NCBI GenBank assembly: GCA_041391765.1
Contig: JAWKNJ010000026.1
Span: forward strand, 28,411 to 92,410
Direction of reading: 5' to 3'
Source of the DNA: SHAN690 sp041391765
GTDB taxonomy: Bacteria > Bacteroidota > Bacteroidia > Flavobacteriales_G > Salibacteraceae
DNA length: 64,000 nucleotides
The notes beneath the pieces were generated by a model. That model did not search any database and was not told the DNA's origin. It worked only from the letters and a program-made list of their open reading frames with translations. The translations under genes were made by a program, and so were the position numbers. The stretch's first letter is position 1. Each line of letters starts with the position of its first letter. Of this stretch, positions 9,766-17,595 are shown piece by piece.

Positions 9766-10353
9766 CTATCGGTACTTATCGTTCAGCCCTTTACCATTGA
9801 GAATCAGAGGCAGGCACTTTCTCAGTCGGGTGATTCGTGTGTCGTCCAGTTTGGCGGTGCCGATGTAGTCTGCGTATTCAATCTGCTTTCCTTGCGTCAA
9901 CGCATCAAATGCCAGCTTCAGTTTGCGATCTGATAAAAGTGCCTGCGAAAGTTCTTCTGGTATCACCAGTTTCTTCTTTTGTGGCTTAATCTCTTTTCCC
10001 GCTTTTTGGTTTTCTATGGCCTCTAAAATATAGGCGTGGATCAAGTCTTCGTCCATCTCGTAAACCGAGTTAAATCTCCATTGACGCAATCCGCGTGTTA
10101 TTCCCTCAGACGCGCTCATTAGCACTTTGTTTGGATCCTTTAGGAAGACCCCATTGGTGAACCAAAGTCCTGTGTAATGCTTGAACGCAGCCATTCCGAC
10201 CACCTGTTTGTTGTTGAGTGTGTAGTAAGGAGCACCCCACTTCAACTCTTCTTGTAATTCGGTTCTTTGGAGTATGCTTCGCAGTTTTTCCAGCTCTTCG
10301 CGCTTCTCTGAGTTAGACTCAAAATATTCTTCAACTGACTTTGCGAGCTTCAT
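9766..10353 (-). CDS. DUF1801 / YdeI-OmdA-like protein
   Basis: 195 aa. The N-terminal half (about 10-110) matches the DUF1801/YdhG pattern: KLRSILQRTELQEELKWGAP followed by AAFKHYTGLWFTNG. The C-terminal part (PEELSQALLSDRKLKLAFDAL, then KQIEYADYIGTAKLDDTRITRL) matches the YdeI/OmdA bacteriocin-protection-like module. No catalytic residues are known for the family. It has no signal peptide and is cytosolic. Its stop lies 3 bases from that of the convergent upstream gene. Confidence 0.85.
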   Translation of the reverse strand: MKLAKSVEEYFESNSEKREELEKLRSILQRTELQEELKWGAPYYTLNNKQVVGMAAFKHYTGLWFTNGVFLKDPNKVLMSASEGITRGLRQWRFNSVYEMDEDLIHAYILEAIENQKAGKEIKPQKKKLVIPEELSQALLSDRKLKLAFDALTQGKQIEYADYIGTAKLDDTRITRLRKCLPLILNGKGLNDKYR

Positions 10354-10431
10354 GCCTTAAGTGGAAAAGGATGTCGAAAGTATAAATCTCTGATTATTAA
10401 TTGCTTTCTTGTTCATGGAATTAACTTCAAA

Positions 10432-10857
10432 TCAGTTGGCACTGTATTTATGCCAGTCGTTATTCTCATCCTCAATTTCATCTTTGACGAACTGCATTTT
10501 CTTGGCGATTCCTGCAAAAACTTTGGTTTCTTCACGATTCAATCTGAGCATGGCTCCTTCGTCACCGTCACCGATGAGTGCCATTTCCTTGATGAGTTCA
10601 AAGCCGTGTCGTTCCAGCCACTCAAGGGCATCTTTTCTTCCTTCGATAGCGCTGATCATTGCGTGTAAATGCGGAAACCCGTTTGTCATCAGCCATTCTC
10701 GAGAGCGCTCTTCATTTCGCAACGCATAGCGAAACAGTCCAAGTTCTGGAAATCCGTTTTTCATCAGCCATTGGGTGATCTTGTCGTTGCCGCTGATACA
10801 CTCGCCCCAGGCTAGAAGAATTTTCGCATCGTATTCAAGGCCTTTTGTACTAAGCAT
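10432..10857 (-). CDS. Hypothetical protein with short WL-NGFP helical repeats
   Basis: The ATG at 10857 (MLSTKGLEYDAK) gives 141 aa; an upstream extension to 10908 looks spurious. The middle carries three imperfect repeats of about 34 residues: ITQWLMKNGFPEL, SREWLMTNGFPHL and ALEWLERHGFELI. They resemble a small ankyrin-like or other alpha-solenoid array. The C-terminus is charged. There is no signal peptide, so it is probably cytosolic. Such solenoids usually bind proteins; the target is unknown. Confidence 0.6.
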   Translation of the reverse strand: MLSTKGLEYDAKILLAWGECISGNDKITQWLMKNGFPELGLFRYALRNEERSREWLMTNGFPHLHAMISAIEGRKDALEWLERHGFELIKEMALIGDGDEGAMLRLNREETKVFAGIAKKMQFVKDEIEDENNDWHKYSAN

Positions 10858-10896
10858 GTTCAATGTTATTGAATTCCTGCCAATGACATTACATTC

Positions 10897-10904
10897 TAAC
10901 TTTG
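10897..10904 (+). promoter_or_regulatory. Bacteroidota -7 box (TAACTTTG)
   Basis: TAACTTTG matches TAnnTTTG exactly and lies 21 bases before the TTG start at 10926. It would drive the Cys-rich lipoprotein / MauE-thioredoxin cluster on the plus strand. No -33 box is clear. Confidence 0.5.
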
Positions 10905-10925
10905 GCACCCTAAAATGTCGATAGC

Positions 10926-11159
10926 TTGAAACGCCTCCTCCTCATTCTCGTCCCTTTAGCAGTATTTTCCGGTGCGTGCAGAAAGGATTGGTATTGTTCG
11001 TGCAAAACCACAACGAATGAAGATGTCGCAATAATCATCAGATCCGCCAAGGAAGAAGAAGCGTTTGAAGTTTGTTCCACTCGAGCTGAGCGCAAGCTTG
11101 ATGGCAAAACTCTAAGCAGTTGTAGACTAGAAGGAAAATACAAGGAAGGAAAGTACTAG
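10926..11159 (+). CDS. Small Cys-rich lipoprotein 1
   Basis: 77 aa from a TTG start. The nearest upstream ATG (10915) runs into a stop after four codons, and the TTG begins a textbook lipoprotein signal (KRLLLILVPLAVFSGAC). After the lipobox Cys come YCSC, EVCSTR and SSCRLEG: four more Cys in about 60 residues. It precedes the MauE-thioredoxin gene by 5 bases, so the two share an operon, and a -7 box lies just upstream. It resembles the two small lipoproteins downstream of that gene in size and Cys content but aligns less well. No known family. Confidence 0.65.
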   Translation: MKRLLLILVPLAVFSGACRKDWYCSCKTTTNEDVAIIIRSAKEEEAFEVCSTRAERKLDGKTLSSCRLEGKYKEGKY

Positions 11160-11164
11160 AGCGA

Positions 11165-12082
11165 ATGATTGGAAGGATTGGATTGATATCCCTGCGGATT
11201 CTTTACGGAGCACTTTTTATTGGTTCCGCCATTTTGAAACTTATGCCGATAGAGGCATTTGAATTGGTCTTAATCAAACAAGTCGGATTCTCATGGGGCA
11301 TAGCTCCAATTGCCTCTCGCAGTCTGATCATTATTGAGTTTGCCATTGGTGTTTCTATCATGTTTGGGTTTCAAACCAGAAGGATGATTTATGCCAGTTT
11401 GGTCATGTTGGCGGTTTTTACGGTTTACCTCGGAATATTGGCCTTTATAGGCGAGGGCGGTGAAAACTGTGGATGCTTTGGTGAGCTGATTCCAATGGAC
11501 GCTCCCACAAGTATCGCCAAGAACTTGATTTTCGCCAGCATCGCTATCGTCTTGCTTTGGAAGTTTGAAGGAATCAACCGCTGGCGCTTTGGCTGGTTAG
11601 GGCTGGTTTTGGCTTATTTCTACATTCCCTTTTTGTTCGTGGCTTCTCCATTGCCTGAAGGAAAGTTAAACAAGGTAGCAACACTAAGTGTGCAGGTCAT
11701 GTCTGAAGTGAATCAGGAGTTGAACTGGGATTTGATGACAGGTGAAAAGGTAGTCTTGGTCATGTACTCAAAATGTGTACACTGTGCTCAACTGGCGTCA
11801 TTAATTTCTACTACTGATCTGAAACTTGCGGATGAAAAATTAAGGATGCTGATCTATGGTCCGGATGATGCCTATGATTTTTTCATGCGGAAAACGTCTA
11901 CGGAGAGCTTACCAAGCCTACAAACTTCAAACAGGTCGCTCATGCAGGCCATCAATGGAACAGTACCTACAGTCATCGCATTGAAAGATGGTCAGGTGAT
12001 TTCAAACTGGACTGGAGAGGAGGTCAACATCGACTTGCTGGTAAATCTTTTAGATGGTAACCTGTATCCCAATCGCGAATAA
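11165..12082 (+). CDS. MauE/DoxX-like membrane protein fused to a thioredoxin-like domain
   Basis: 305 aa. Four or five membrane helices fill about residues 5-170 (LRILYGALFIGSAILKLMP, IIIEFAIGVSIMFGF, LVMLAVFTVYLGILAFIG, then helices near 120 and 145). A Cys pair in ENCGCFGE sits in the MauE/DoxX position. After the last helix a thioredoxin-like domain carries CVHC in VMYSKCVHCAQL, a cis-Pro region (TVPTVIALKDG) and a C-terminal helix. In methylamine utilisation, MauE and the thioredoxin-like MauD are needed to make a disulfide-rich enzyme subunit. Here both functions are joined in one chain and encoded among small Cys-rich lipoproteins. I infer a role in envelope disulfide formation. Confidence 0.85.
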   Translation: MIGRIGLISLRILYGALFIGSAILKLMPIEAFELVLIKQVGFSWGIAPIASRSLIIIEFAIGVSIMFGFQTRRMIYASLVMLAVFTVYLGILAFIGEGGENCGCFGELIPMDAPTSIAKNLIFASIAIVLLWKFEGINRWRFGWLGLVLAYFYIPFLFVASPLPEGKLNKVATLSVQVMSEVNQELNWDLMTGEKVVLVMYSKCVHCAQLASLISTTDLKLADEKLRMLIYGPDDAYDFFMRKTSTESLPSLQTSNRSLMQAINGTVPTVIALKDGQVISNWTGEEVNIDLLVNLLDGNLYPNRE

Positions 12083-12098
12083 GTACGTTTGTACACTC

Positions 12099-12365
12099 AT
12101 GAGAATTTCTGTATCCATCGTTGCATCCATCGTTCTGATAACGGGTTCCATTTCTTGCAAGCGCTGCTATCAGTGTGCGGTTAGAAACAAAAAAGCAGGC
12201 GACTCCATTGAATACTATTACAAAGAAGTGTGTGCGACTAAAAAGGACTATAAGGCTTACAAACAGATTTGTGAAGAAGCCTTGGCAGATACATCCGAAG
12301 TGACCCAAAGACCTCCGTCTGATTCTCTCTATTGTAATTGCGAACATAACTTAGTACTCGAATAA
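12099..12365 (+). CDS. Small Cys-rich lipoprotein 2
   Basis: 88 aa from the ATG at 12099, 16 bases after the MauE-thioredoxin stop. Lipoprotein signal RISVSIVASIVLITGSISC. The mature part has Cys in the order C-KR-C-YQ-C, then VCATK, QICEE and YCNCE. This order is shared with the next gene. It is probably anchored in the envelope on the periplasmic side. No known family. Confidence 0.72.
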   Translation: MRISVSIVASIVLITGSISCKRCYQCAVRNKKAGDSIEYYYKEVCATKKDYKAYKQICEEALADTSEVTQRPPSDSLYCNCEHNLVLE

Positions 12366-12367
12366 CC

Positions 12368-12592
12368 ATGATGAAGCAAGTTGGAATATTGATCGCCTTA
12401 ATCGGGAGTTTGGGAATTTCCTCGTGCCAGAAATGCCATAAATGTCAGGCCAAGGATCAGGACGGAGTGGTGCGCTATGAGTATCCCGAAATGTGCGGTT
12501 CGAAAAAAGAACTCAGTGCATATGCTGATGAATGTGATACTGAATATGGTGCGTACAACTTCACGTGTGAATGCGGTGAAACAGACCTTTAA
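12368..12592 (+). CDS. Small Cys-rich lipoprotein 3, paralogue of the preceding gene
   Basis: 74 aa, starting 2 bases after the preceding stop. Lipoprotein signal MKQVGILIALIGSLGISSC. Cys order C-QK-C-HK-C, then MCGSK, DECDT and TCECG matches the upstream gene: a C-x2-C-x2-C cluster behind the lipid anchor, two spaced Cys and a final C-x-C. The shared pattern with little other identity points to duplication with the Cys under selection, as in disulfide- or metal-binding proteins. Confidence 0.75.
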   Translation: MMKQVGILIALIGSLGISSCQKCHKCQAKDQDGVVRYEYPEMCGSKKELSAYADECDTEYGAYNFTCECGETDL

Positions 12593-12604
12593 CACCTTCA
12601 TCTA

Positions 12605-13732
12605 ATGACTGGTTTGCTTAAGCAAATCCAATTCTTTTCAATTCTCGCCCTATTCGTAGTTGAGGCTTGCACTTCATCTGAGCCAAGCCCTCTTCCCGTT
12701 GCATCCTTGCAAGATGCTGTTCCGGTTGAGCCCAAACCTTTCGCAACGGATAGTGAAGAAAAACTGACACACTACTTCGATTCTCTAATGGATCATAAAT
12801 GGTTCAGCGGAGTTGTGCTTTTTGCGAAGGACAATGCTATTCTTAAATTTTCGAGAGGCGACCGTGAACACGGTGATCAATCCCCCATTGAATTGGATGA
12901 TCAGTTTCAATTGGCTTCTGTTTCAAAGCCATTTACTGCCTTCGCCACAATTATGTTGGCCGACAGGGGCCGAATCGCTTTAGATGATCCCGTTGCCAAA
13001 TACATAGATCCATTTCCTTACCCAAATGTGACCATCGAGCATTTGCTCACCCACACCAGTGGGATTGGATACTACGCCTACGTCACCGATAGTCTATGGG
13101 GCTACCCGGAACTGTTCATGAACAACAGCGATTTTGAAACAATGATGCAATGCCATGAAGTCCCTGAGTATTTCCGACCCGATGAGGCCTTTGACTATTG
13201 CAATACGAATTATGCGCTTTTAGCCAACATCATTGAAAAAGTGAGTGGCGTCTCTTTTCATGATTTCATGCGCGACAGCCTGTTCACCCCTGCAGGCATG
13301 TTTGATTCGGAGATCATGAACGTGTTCGAAAGAAATCCATTGGACTATCCCGTGCAGGGTCATTACCCAAGTGGATCACAGAAGCTGCCATTTTACCTCG
13401 ATGGAGTAGTTGGCGACAAGGGCATGTACAGCAACGTCATGGACCTGTATAAGTTTTACCTGGAAACCCGAAATGGCAAATTAATCTCCGATTCGCTTTG
13501 GAGCAAGGCAAGTGCACCCCAAAGGCGTTACGCCCACGACCAATACTATGGCTATGGCTGGAGAATCAGGCCACTGGAAGATGGCGACACGCTGGTTTAT
13601 CACAACGGCTGGTGGCGAGGATTTCGCACGTATTTCTGGACTTCCAAGCATCACGACAAATGCGCTATCATGCTGACCAACACCACGCGCGGGCCATATT
13701 TATCTCAAGAAGAAATTTGGTGGCTTTTTTAG
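12605..13732 (+). CDS. Serine hydrolase, beta-lactamase family (class C / S12), lipoprotein
   Basis: 375 aa. The N-terminus is a lipoprotein signal (FSILALFVVEAC). The catalytic SxxK is SVSK (S105-K108) in FQLASVSKPFTAFA, the YxN motif is YCN in FDYCNTNYALL, and HNG in VYHNGWWRGFRTY fits the third motif. Also visible are GRIALDDPVAKYI and IEHLLTHTSGI, family hallmarks. It probably acts on a peptide, ester or peptidoglycan-like substrate in the periplasm; true beta-lactam resistance cannot be read from the sequence. The C-terminus ends a little abruptly after LTNTTRG. Confidence 0.9.
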   Translation: MTGLLKQIQFFSILALFVVEACTSSEPSPLPVASLQDAVPVEPKPFATDSEEKLTHYFDSLMDHKWFSGVVLFAKDNAILKFSRGDREHGDQSPIELDDQFQLASVSKPFTAFATIMLADRGRIALDDPVAKYIDPFPYPNVTIEHLLTHTSGIGYYAYVTDSLWGYPELFMNNSDFETMMQCHEVPEYFRPDEAFDYCNTNYALLANIIEKVSGVSFHDFMRDSLFTPAGMFDSEIMNVFERNPLDYPVQGHYPSGSQKLPFYLDGVVGDKGMYSNVMDLYKFYLETRNGKLISDSLWSKASAPQRRYAHDQYYGYGWRIRPLEDGDTLVYHNGWWRGFRTYFWTSKHHDKCAIMLTNTTRGPYLSQEEIWWLF

Positions 13733-13768
13733 CCAAACTGTTTTATACTTGAATACGTATTTGAACAC

Positions 13769-14378
13769 GTGGCTACTTCGTCCAAACATATTGCTCTGTT
13801 TCCGCTGAACATCTTTCTCCTTCCCGGAGAGCAGATGCCGCTGCATATTTTTGAGAAGCGCTACCAGCAATTGTTTGATGAAATGGAAAGCATTGGAATC
13901 TCCGTTGCGCTGCCATTCAAGGATGAAAAGTCCGGAAATCAATTTGCCTCCATCTGTGAGTTGGTGCGCATTACGAAGCGCTACAAGAGCGGTGAGCGCG
14001 ATGTCATCGTGGAATGCAAGTCGCTGCACTGGTTGGAGTCTCAGGAAAGCGTTTTCCCCGGCAAGCTTTATCCCGGAGGAACCATCGGTGATGAAGTCGA
14101 CTTCGTAAGGTTACTGAGCACCACAACGTATTTGTTGAGCAGTTTGCCGACTACATCGAGTCGCAATATGAGAGCGACCTGAAGAGTCGGCCGATATCAG
14201 ACGCCATACTTTGATGGATGTAGCGGCCTGCATCAATATGAGCAACGATGACAAAATCCGATTCATTGCTTTGGATTCTGATGAAAAGCGCGAAAAGCAG
14301 TTGGGAGCCTACATTGAATACCTCAAGTTTCTTTTCTTCCAGGAAGCGCAGGCGGAGAACGGGATCATTCTGAACTAA
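13769..14378 (+). pseudogene. Lon N-domain (substrate-binding) protein, two frame breaks
   Basis: From the GTG at 13769 the frame reads IALFPLNIFLLPGEQMPLHIFEKRY, the start of a stand-alone Lon substrate-binding (LON/PUA-like) protein of about 200 aa. The frame is lost after GDEVDF. Adding one base near 14103 restores a frame with FVEQFADYIESQYESDLKSR, and adding another near 14200 restores HTLMDVAACINMSNDDKIRF through to the stop at 14376-14378. The two missing bases account exactly for the frame change. The restored protein is full length, so sequence error is more likely than decay. The stop overlaps that of the convergent glycosyltransferase gene. Confidence 0.82.
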
Positions 14379-15487
14379 ATTGATTTCACGGACTTCGCTG
14401 CATTGGCGATGGTATCTGCAACTTTTTCAACACTCAATTCCTGAATGGTGTCAATGCAGTTCCTCGAATAACTTGACAATACTTCGTTCGATGTATTTAA
14501 TGCCATCTGAATACCGGCTGCGAATTCGCTTGTCTCTTCTGTTCGAAACGTCCAACCGTTTTCCATCGGCCTTACAAGCTGCTCGACTGCTTGACTATAC
14601 ATGCTTCCCAATACAGGCAGTCCGCAACTCATCGCCTCGTTGATCACCACACCCCACTCATCAGCCAGCGTGGGCATAAGGTAAATGTCTGCTTCATGAT
14701 ACCTTGCTTTCATTTCCGCGTAGGGAAGACTTCCGATGTGTTTTACAAGCAGGTTTTTGAGTGGGCTCAATCGTTCCAATTGCACCTTCTCGGGTCCGTC
14801 ACCAACGATGGTTAACTCGGCTCCCGACTCCGGATTGGCATGGGACCATTGAACAAAAGCATCCACCATTTCTTTGATGCCCTTGCGTTTTGTAAGTGTT
14901 CCTGAATACAGAAATCTGCGCGGTTGGTGGAATTGGGTTTTAGCCGAACCGATCTCAAAATTACTGGTGTAGGGAACAAAAAACACCGGCTTTTCAATAC
15001 CGAACGTTTTCACGTAACGCTCACAAGCCACTCCGTTGCACAGGATGGCTTTTGCATGCTTCAAAAGAAACGATCGAAGCTTCAACCGCATGCCGCCCTT
15101 GTTGGTTTCGGTGCGGTCAGAGAGGGTGAGCCACAGGATCAGCGGTTTTTGGAATAGTTGGCAATATAGGCTTGCAAGCAAACTACGCATCCCCAGCTCC
15201 GAGGAGATCACCACATCGGGATTGAGCCTACGCAATATGGAAATGGTGTTGTAGGGCAGATGAACCTCCGTGGTGTCTTCAAAGCCGGCCTCGTGCGTCC
15301 ACTTCTTTTTCCATGAAATGGTCTTTTGAGCAACGACATTCAAACCTTCGTGATCCACCGTCCAATCACGATTTTGCTCCATGTTCACCGAAACCAGAAT
15401 CGTGAATTCCTCAAAGCGCTTCGCAAGCGCCTGATAGAGCGACTTTCGATAGGGAGGGATGAAATTGGTGAGCAGAACGACTTTCAT
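14375..15487 (-). CDS. Glycosyltransferase family 4
   Basis: 370 aa. GT-B fold: the N-terminal Rossmann half opens with VVLLTNFIPPYRKSLYQAL. The C-terminal half has FLYSGTLTKRKGIKEMVDAF, the nucleotide-binding ELTIVGDGPEK, and the EX7E-like NEAMSCGLPVLGS after PTLADEWGVVI. This fits retaining GT4 enzymes of polysaccharide or glycolipid synthesis. It has no signal peptide and is peripheral at the cytosolic membrane face. The acceptor is unknown. Its end overlaps the stop of the convergent Lon-N gene by 4 bases. Confidence 0.9.
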   Translation of the reverse strand: MKVVLLTNFIPPYRKSLYQALAKRFEEFTILVSVNMEQNRDWTVDHEGLNVVAQKTISWKKKWTHEAGFEDTTEVHLPYNTISILRRLNPDVVISSELGMRSLLASLYCQLFQKPLILWLTLSDRTETNKGGMRLKLRSFLLKHAKAILCNGVACERYVKTFGIEKPVFFVPYTSNFEIGSAKTQFHQPRRFLYSGTLTKRKGIKEMVDAFVQWSHANPESGAELTIVGDGPEKVQLERLSPLKNLLVKHIGSLPYAEMKARYHEADIYLMPTLADEWGVVINEAMSCGLPVLGSMYSQAVEQLVRPMENGWTFRTEETSEFAAGIQMALNTSNEVLSSYSRNCIDTIQELSVEKVADTIANAAKSVKSI

Positions 15488-15876
15488 TCAATCGGTTTTG
15501 AGCCGGATCAAATGTGTGTATGAAAATTTACTTAAACACAAAAAGAGCTTAAACAACCAAAAAATGAAACGGCCCCCGCTAAGAAACGTAGGGGAGTTTG
15601 AAACTCTGCCCTTTCAGTTTAGCACTTAGCCAAGCCAAATATTTTTATAATTATCTTTCTTTTTTCATTATCAAAATTTTGGTTTGGCGGACTTGATTAA
15701 TAGCTCTGAACCTTCATTTTACCACCGAAACCCCTATGTTTTTTTAGCCATTGTTGTATGCCTGTGCTTTCTTTTTCGGAGCGGAGGCAAAAGACATACT
15801 TATTGCCAAGTTTGGGCTCGGGCTGTTGGCTTTTGAGCGACTTGGCAATGTGTATGGCTTTGTAGCGTTGCTACTT
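15488..15876. other. Intergenic left flank of the helicase module
   Basis: 389 bases without a supported gene, separating the glycosyltransferase from the AT-rich helicase module. It contains GAGTTTGAAACTC, a loose inverted repeat (AGCCAAGCCAAAT near 15628 against ATTTTGGTTTGGC near 15675), TTGTTGTATGCC at 15751-15762 and the hairpin at 15802-15849. Confidence 0.6.
15802..15849 (-). repeat. Module-end hairpin, left side
   Basis: A perfect 10-bp inverted repeat, ATTGCCAAGT (15802-15811) with ACTTGGCAAT (15840-15849), encloses an inner GCTC/GAGC pair and a GTTGGC. It lies 28 bases past the stop of the HA-repeat gene. No T tract follows on either strand, so it is not a simple terminator. A second, longer hairpin with the same GCCAAC-rich vocabulary lies at the other end of the module. 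Confidence 0.55.
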
Positions 15877-17595
15877 TTATTCATTTTCAATTTCTTTTAA
15901 TTCATCAATAGGAAAGCTAATTGTTGAAAGCTTAGTAATATTTACTTTCGAAGTTCCCTTTTTACGGATGTTATAAATCCAGTAATATAAACCGTCAAAC
16001 TCTTTGTCAGATTGTTTCACATTAAAGTGTCCGTATTTTTCATAGAACTCTTTAAGTAGATTGAGTTTAGTGTCCCACTCATGTTCCTTCATGTCCCAAA
16101 TCACACCTAATTCCTCTAAAAAAGCTTCTCTTTCCTCACTCAAATAAGTAATTTCTCCCTTCGTATTTTTTCTCCCTTTTTTATAAACTCGTTGATCATT
16201 TAGCCAACGACCTAATTTTTTGTACTTCGGGTCAATTTGGGAAACATTTGTATGTCCGAATTCTTCTTTGTACTTTTTTAATTCAATCAACTTATCAAAC
16301 CAATCATCATCTCGTGGTGATGCCCCTTTACTGTTAGGCTCCCAAATGAATTTTATTGAATTTAGTTTAGCAATTTTATCAGAGGCTAGTTTGTTTTTAC
16401 GTTTGGCAACCCTTTGACCTAGAATCCAGTGATAAATACTCGGATTTCCATCACTTTTCTGGTAATTGCTATGACCATTTTTTTTGAAAAAAGTCTCTAA
16501 CTCTTCAAATTTATTATTCCAAGCATTTGACTTTGGTGCAGTAAATTCGAATTGCAGTAATTTTAACTTTTCAATTTTTTCAGTTTCTAATTCACCTTTT
16601 TTGTATAGGAATCTGTTTCTCGTTACGAAGTTTGCAAGAGTTTTATTTTCAAAGCTTCTTGGAACATTACAGTGTCCTTCAGAGATCTTAAAATTCAAAA
16701 GAAGTAAGTAGGTTTGTTCCCAACTATCAAATGATGTGCTTTTTGTGTTGGTCTTGGTTGGACGAGAACTAGGGTTTACTTCGAATTCAAACTTTTTACC
16801 TTGATAGTTAACATCAAATGAGTAACCAATTTTGTTTAATTTCTCTAACTTCTCATCAGTTAATCGGTTATTCTTATATAGTCTCTTTTGCTCAACCAGC
16901 CATTTTTTAAGGTCTTGATATTGAGGTAGGCTTTTAGGAATGAGAAAGGTATTATATTTGGAAAAATAGAAACTTAACTCTTCTAATTTTTCTTCCCAAT
17001 CAATTAAGTTGTTTTGTGGTTTTCGACCTCTAAAATCTAAATCGAAGGAATATCCTATTTCAGTTAGTTTGGATACTTTGTCTTCATTTAGTTTGCCATT
17101 TCTAAATAGTTGTCTTTGATATTGTAACCAAGCTTTAAGTGACTTATATTCCTCCGAATCGGTAGGAATGAGCCATGTTTTAAATTCGTCATAATAGCTT
17201 TTTAATACGTTGAGATTATCTAGCCAGACTTCATCAACAGATTGTTTTTCTTCGGAAGACCGACCTATTGAGCTAAGTGTTTTACCTCTGTAACTTTCTT
17301 CAAATGGAAAACCAATACCCAATAGTTTGGCTTCTCTATCTGAGGATAAATTATCTTCTCGCCATAGTTTCTTTTGATATTGAATCCATGGAATTAGGTG
17401 TGAGTATTCTTCATTTGATTTAGGAATTAGAAATGTGCCGTTCTTCTCAGAGTATTCCTTTAAATCGGCAAGTTTCTGTATCCATTGTTCTTCATTTCTT
17501 GGTTTGGAGTTATTTCCTTTACCTTCCGTACACGTATGGGTAAAAGAATATCCTAATTCAAGTAGCCTTTTCTTTTTCTTCTGCCCACAAATCAT
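15877..17595 (-). CDS. Helicase Associated (HA) repeat array, C-terminal part of the long helicase
   Basis: 572 aa made of about seven tandem repeats of roughly 70 residues with the pattern W-x2-K/N-L-x2-L-x2-Y ... P ... L-x2-W-L-x3-R/K ... L-x4-x-K-L-x2-I-G-F/Y-x-F. Examples are WIQKLADLKEYSEKNGTFLI, WLDNLNVLKSYYDEFKTWLI and WEEKLEELSFYFSKYNTFLI, each ended by IGFPFEE, IGYSFDL or IGYSFDV. This is the Helicase Associated domain pattern (Pfam HA). The N-terminus begins inside a repeat (KKKKRLLELGYSF), so the frame is the tail of a longer protein whose helicase half is at 19357-20811. HA arrays are thought to bind nucleic acid. The stretch is much richer in A/T than the flanking genes. Confidence 0.85.
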   Translation of the reverse strand: MICGQKKKKRLLELGYSFTHTCTEGKGNNSKPRNEEQWIQKLADLKEYSEKNGTFLIPKSNEEYSHLIPWIQYQKKLWREDNLSSDREAKLLGIGFPFEESYRGKTLSSIGRSSEEKQSVDEVWLDNLNVLKSYYDEFKTWLIPTDSEEYKSLKAWLQYQRQLFRNGKLNEDKVSKLTEIGYSFDLDFRGRKPQNNLIDWEEKLEELSFYFSKYNTFLIPKSLPQYQDLKKWLVEQKRLYKNNRLTDEKLEKLNKIGYSFDVNYQGKKFEFEVNPSSRPTKTNTKSTSFDSWEQTYLLLLNFKISEGHCNVPRSFENKTLANFVTRNRFLYKKGELETEKIEKLKLLQFEFTAPKSNAWNNKFEELETFFKKNGHSNYQKSDGNPSIYHWILGQRVAKRKNKLASDKIAKLNSIKFIWEPNSKGASPRDDDWFDKLIELKKYKEEFGHTNVSQIDPKYKKLGRWLNDQRVYKKGRKNTKGEITYLSEEREAFLEELGVIWDMKEHEWDTKLNLLKEFYEKYGHFNVKQSDKEFDGLYYWIYNIRKKGTSKVNITKLSTISFPIDELKEIENE

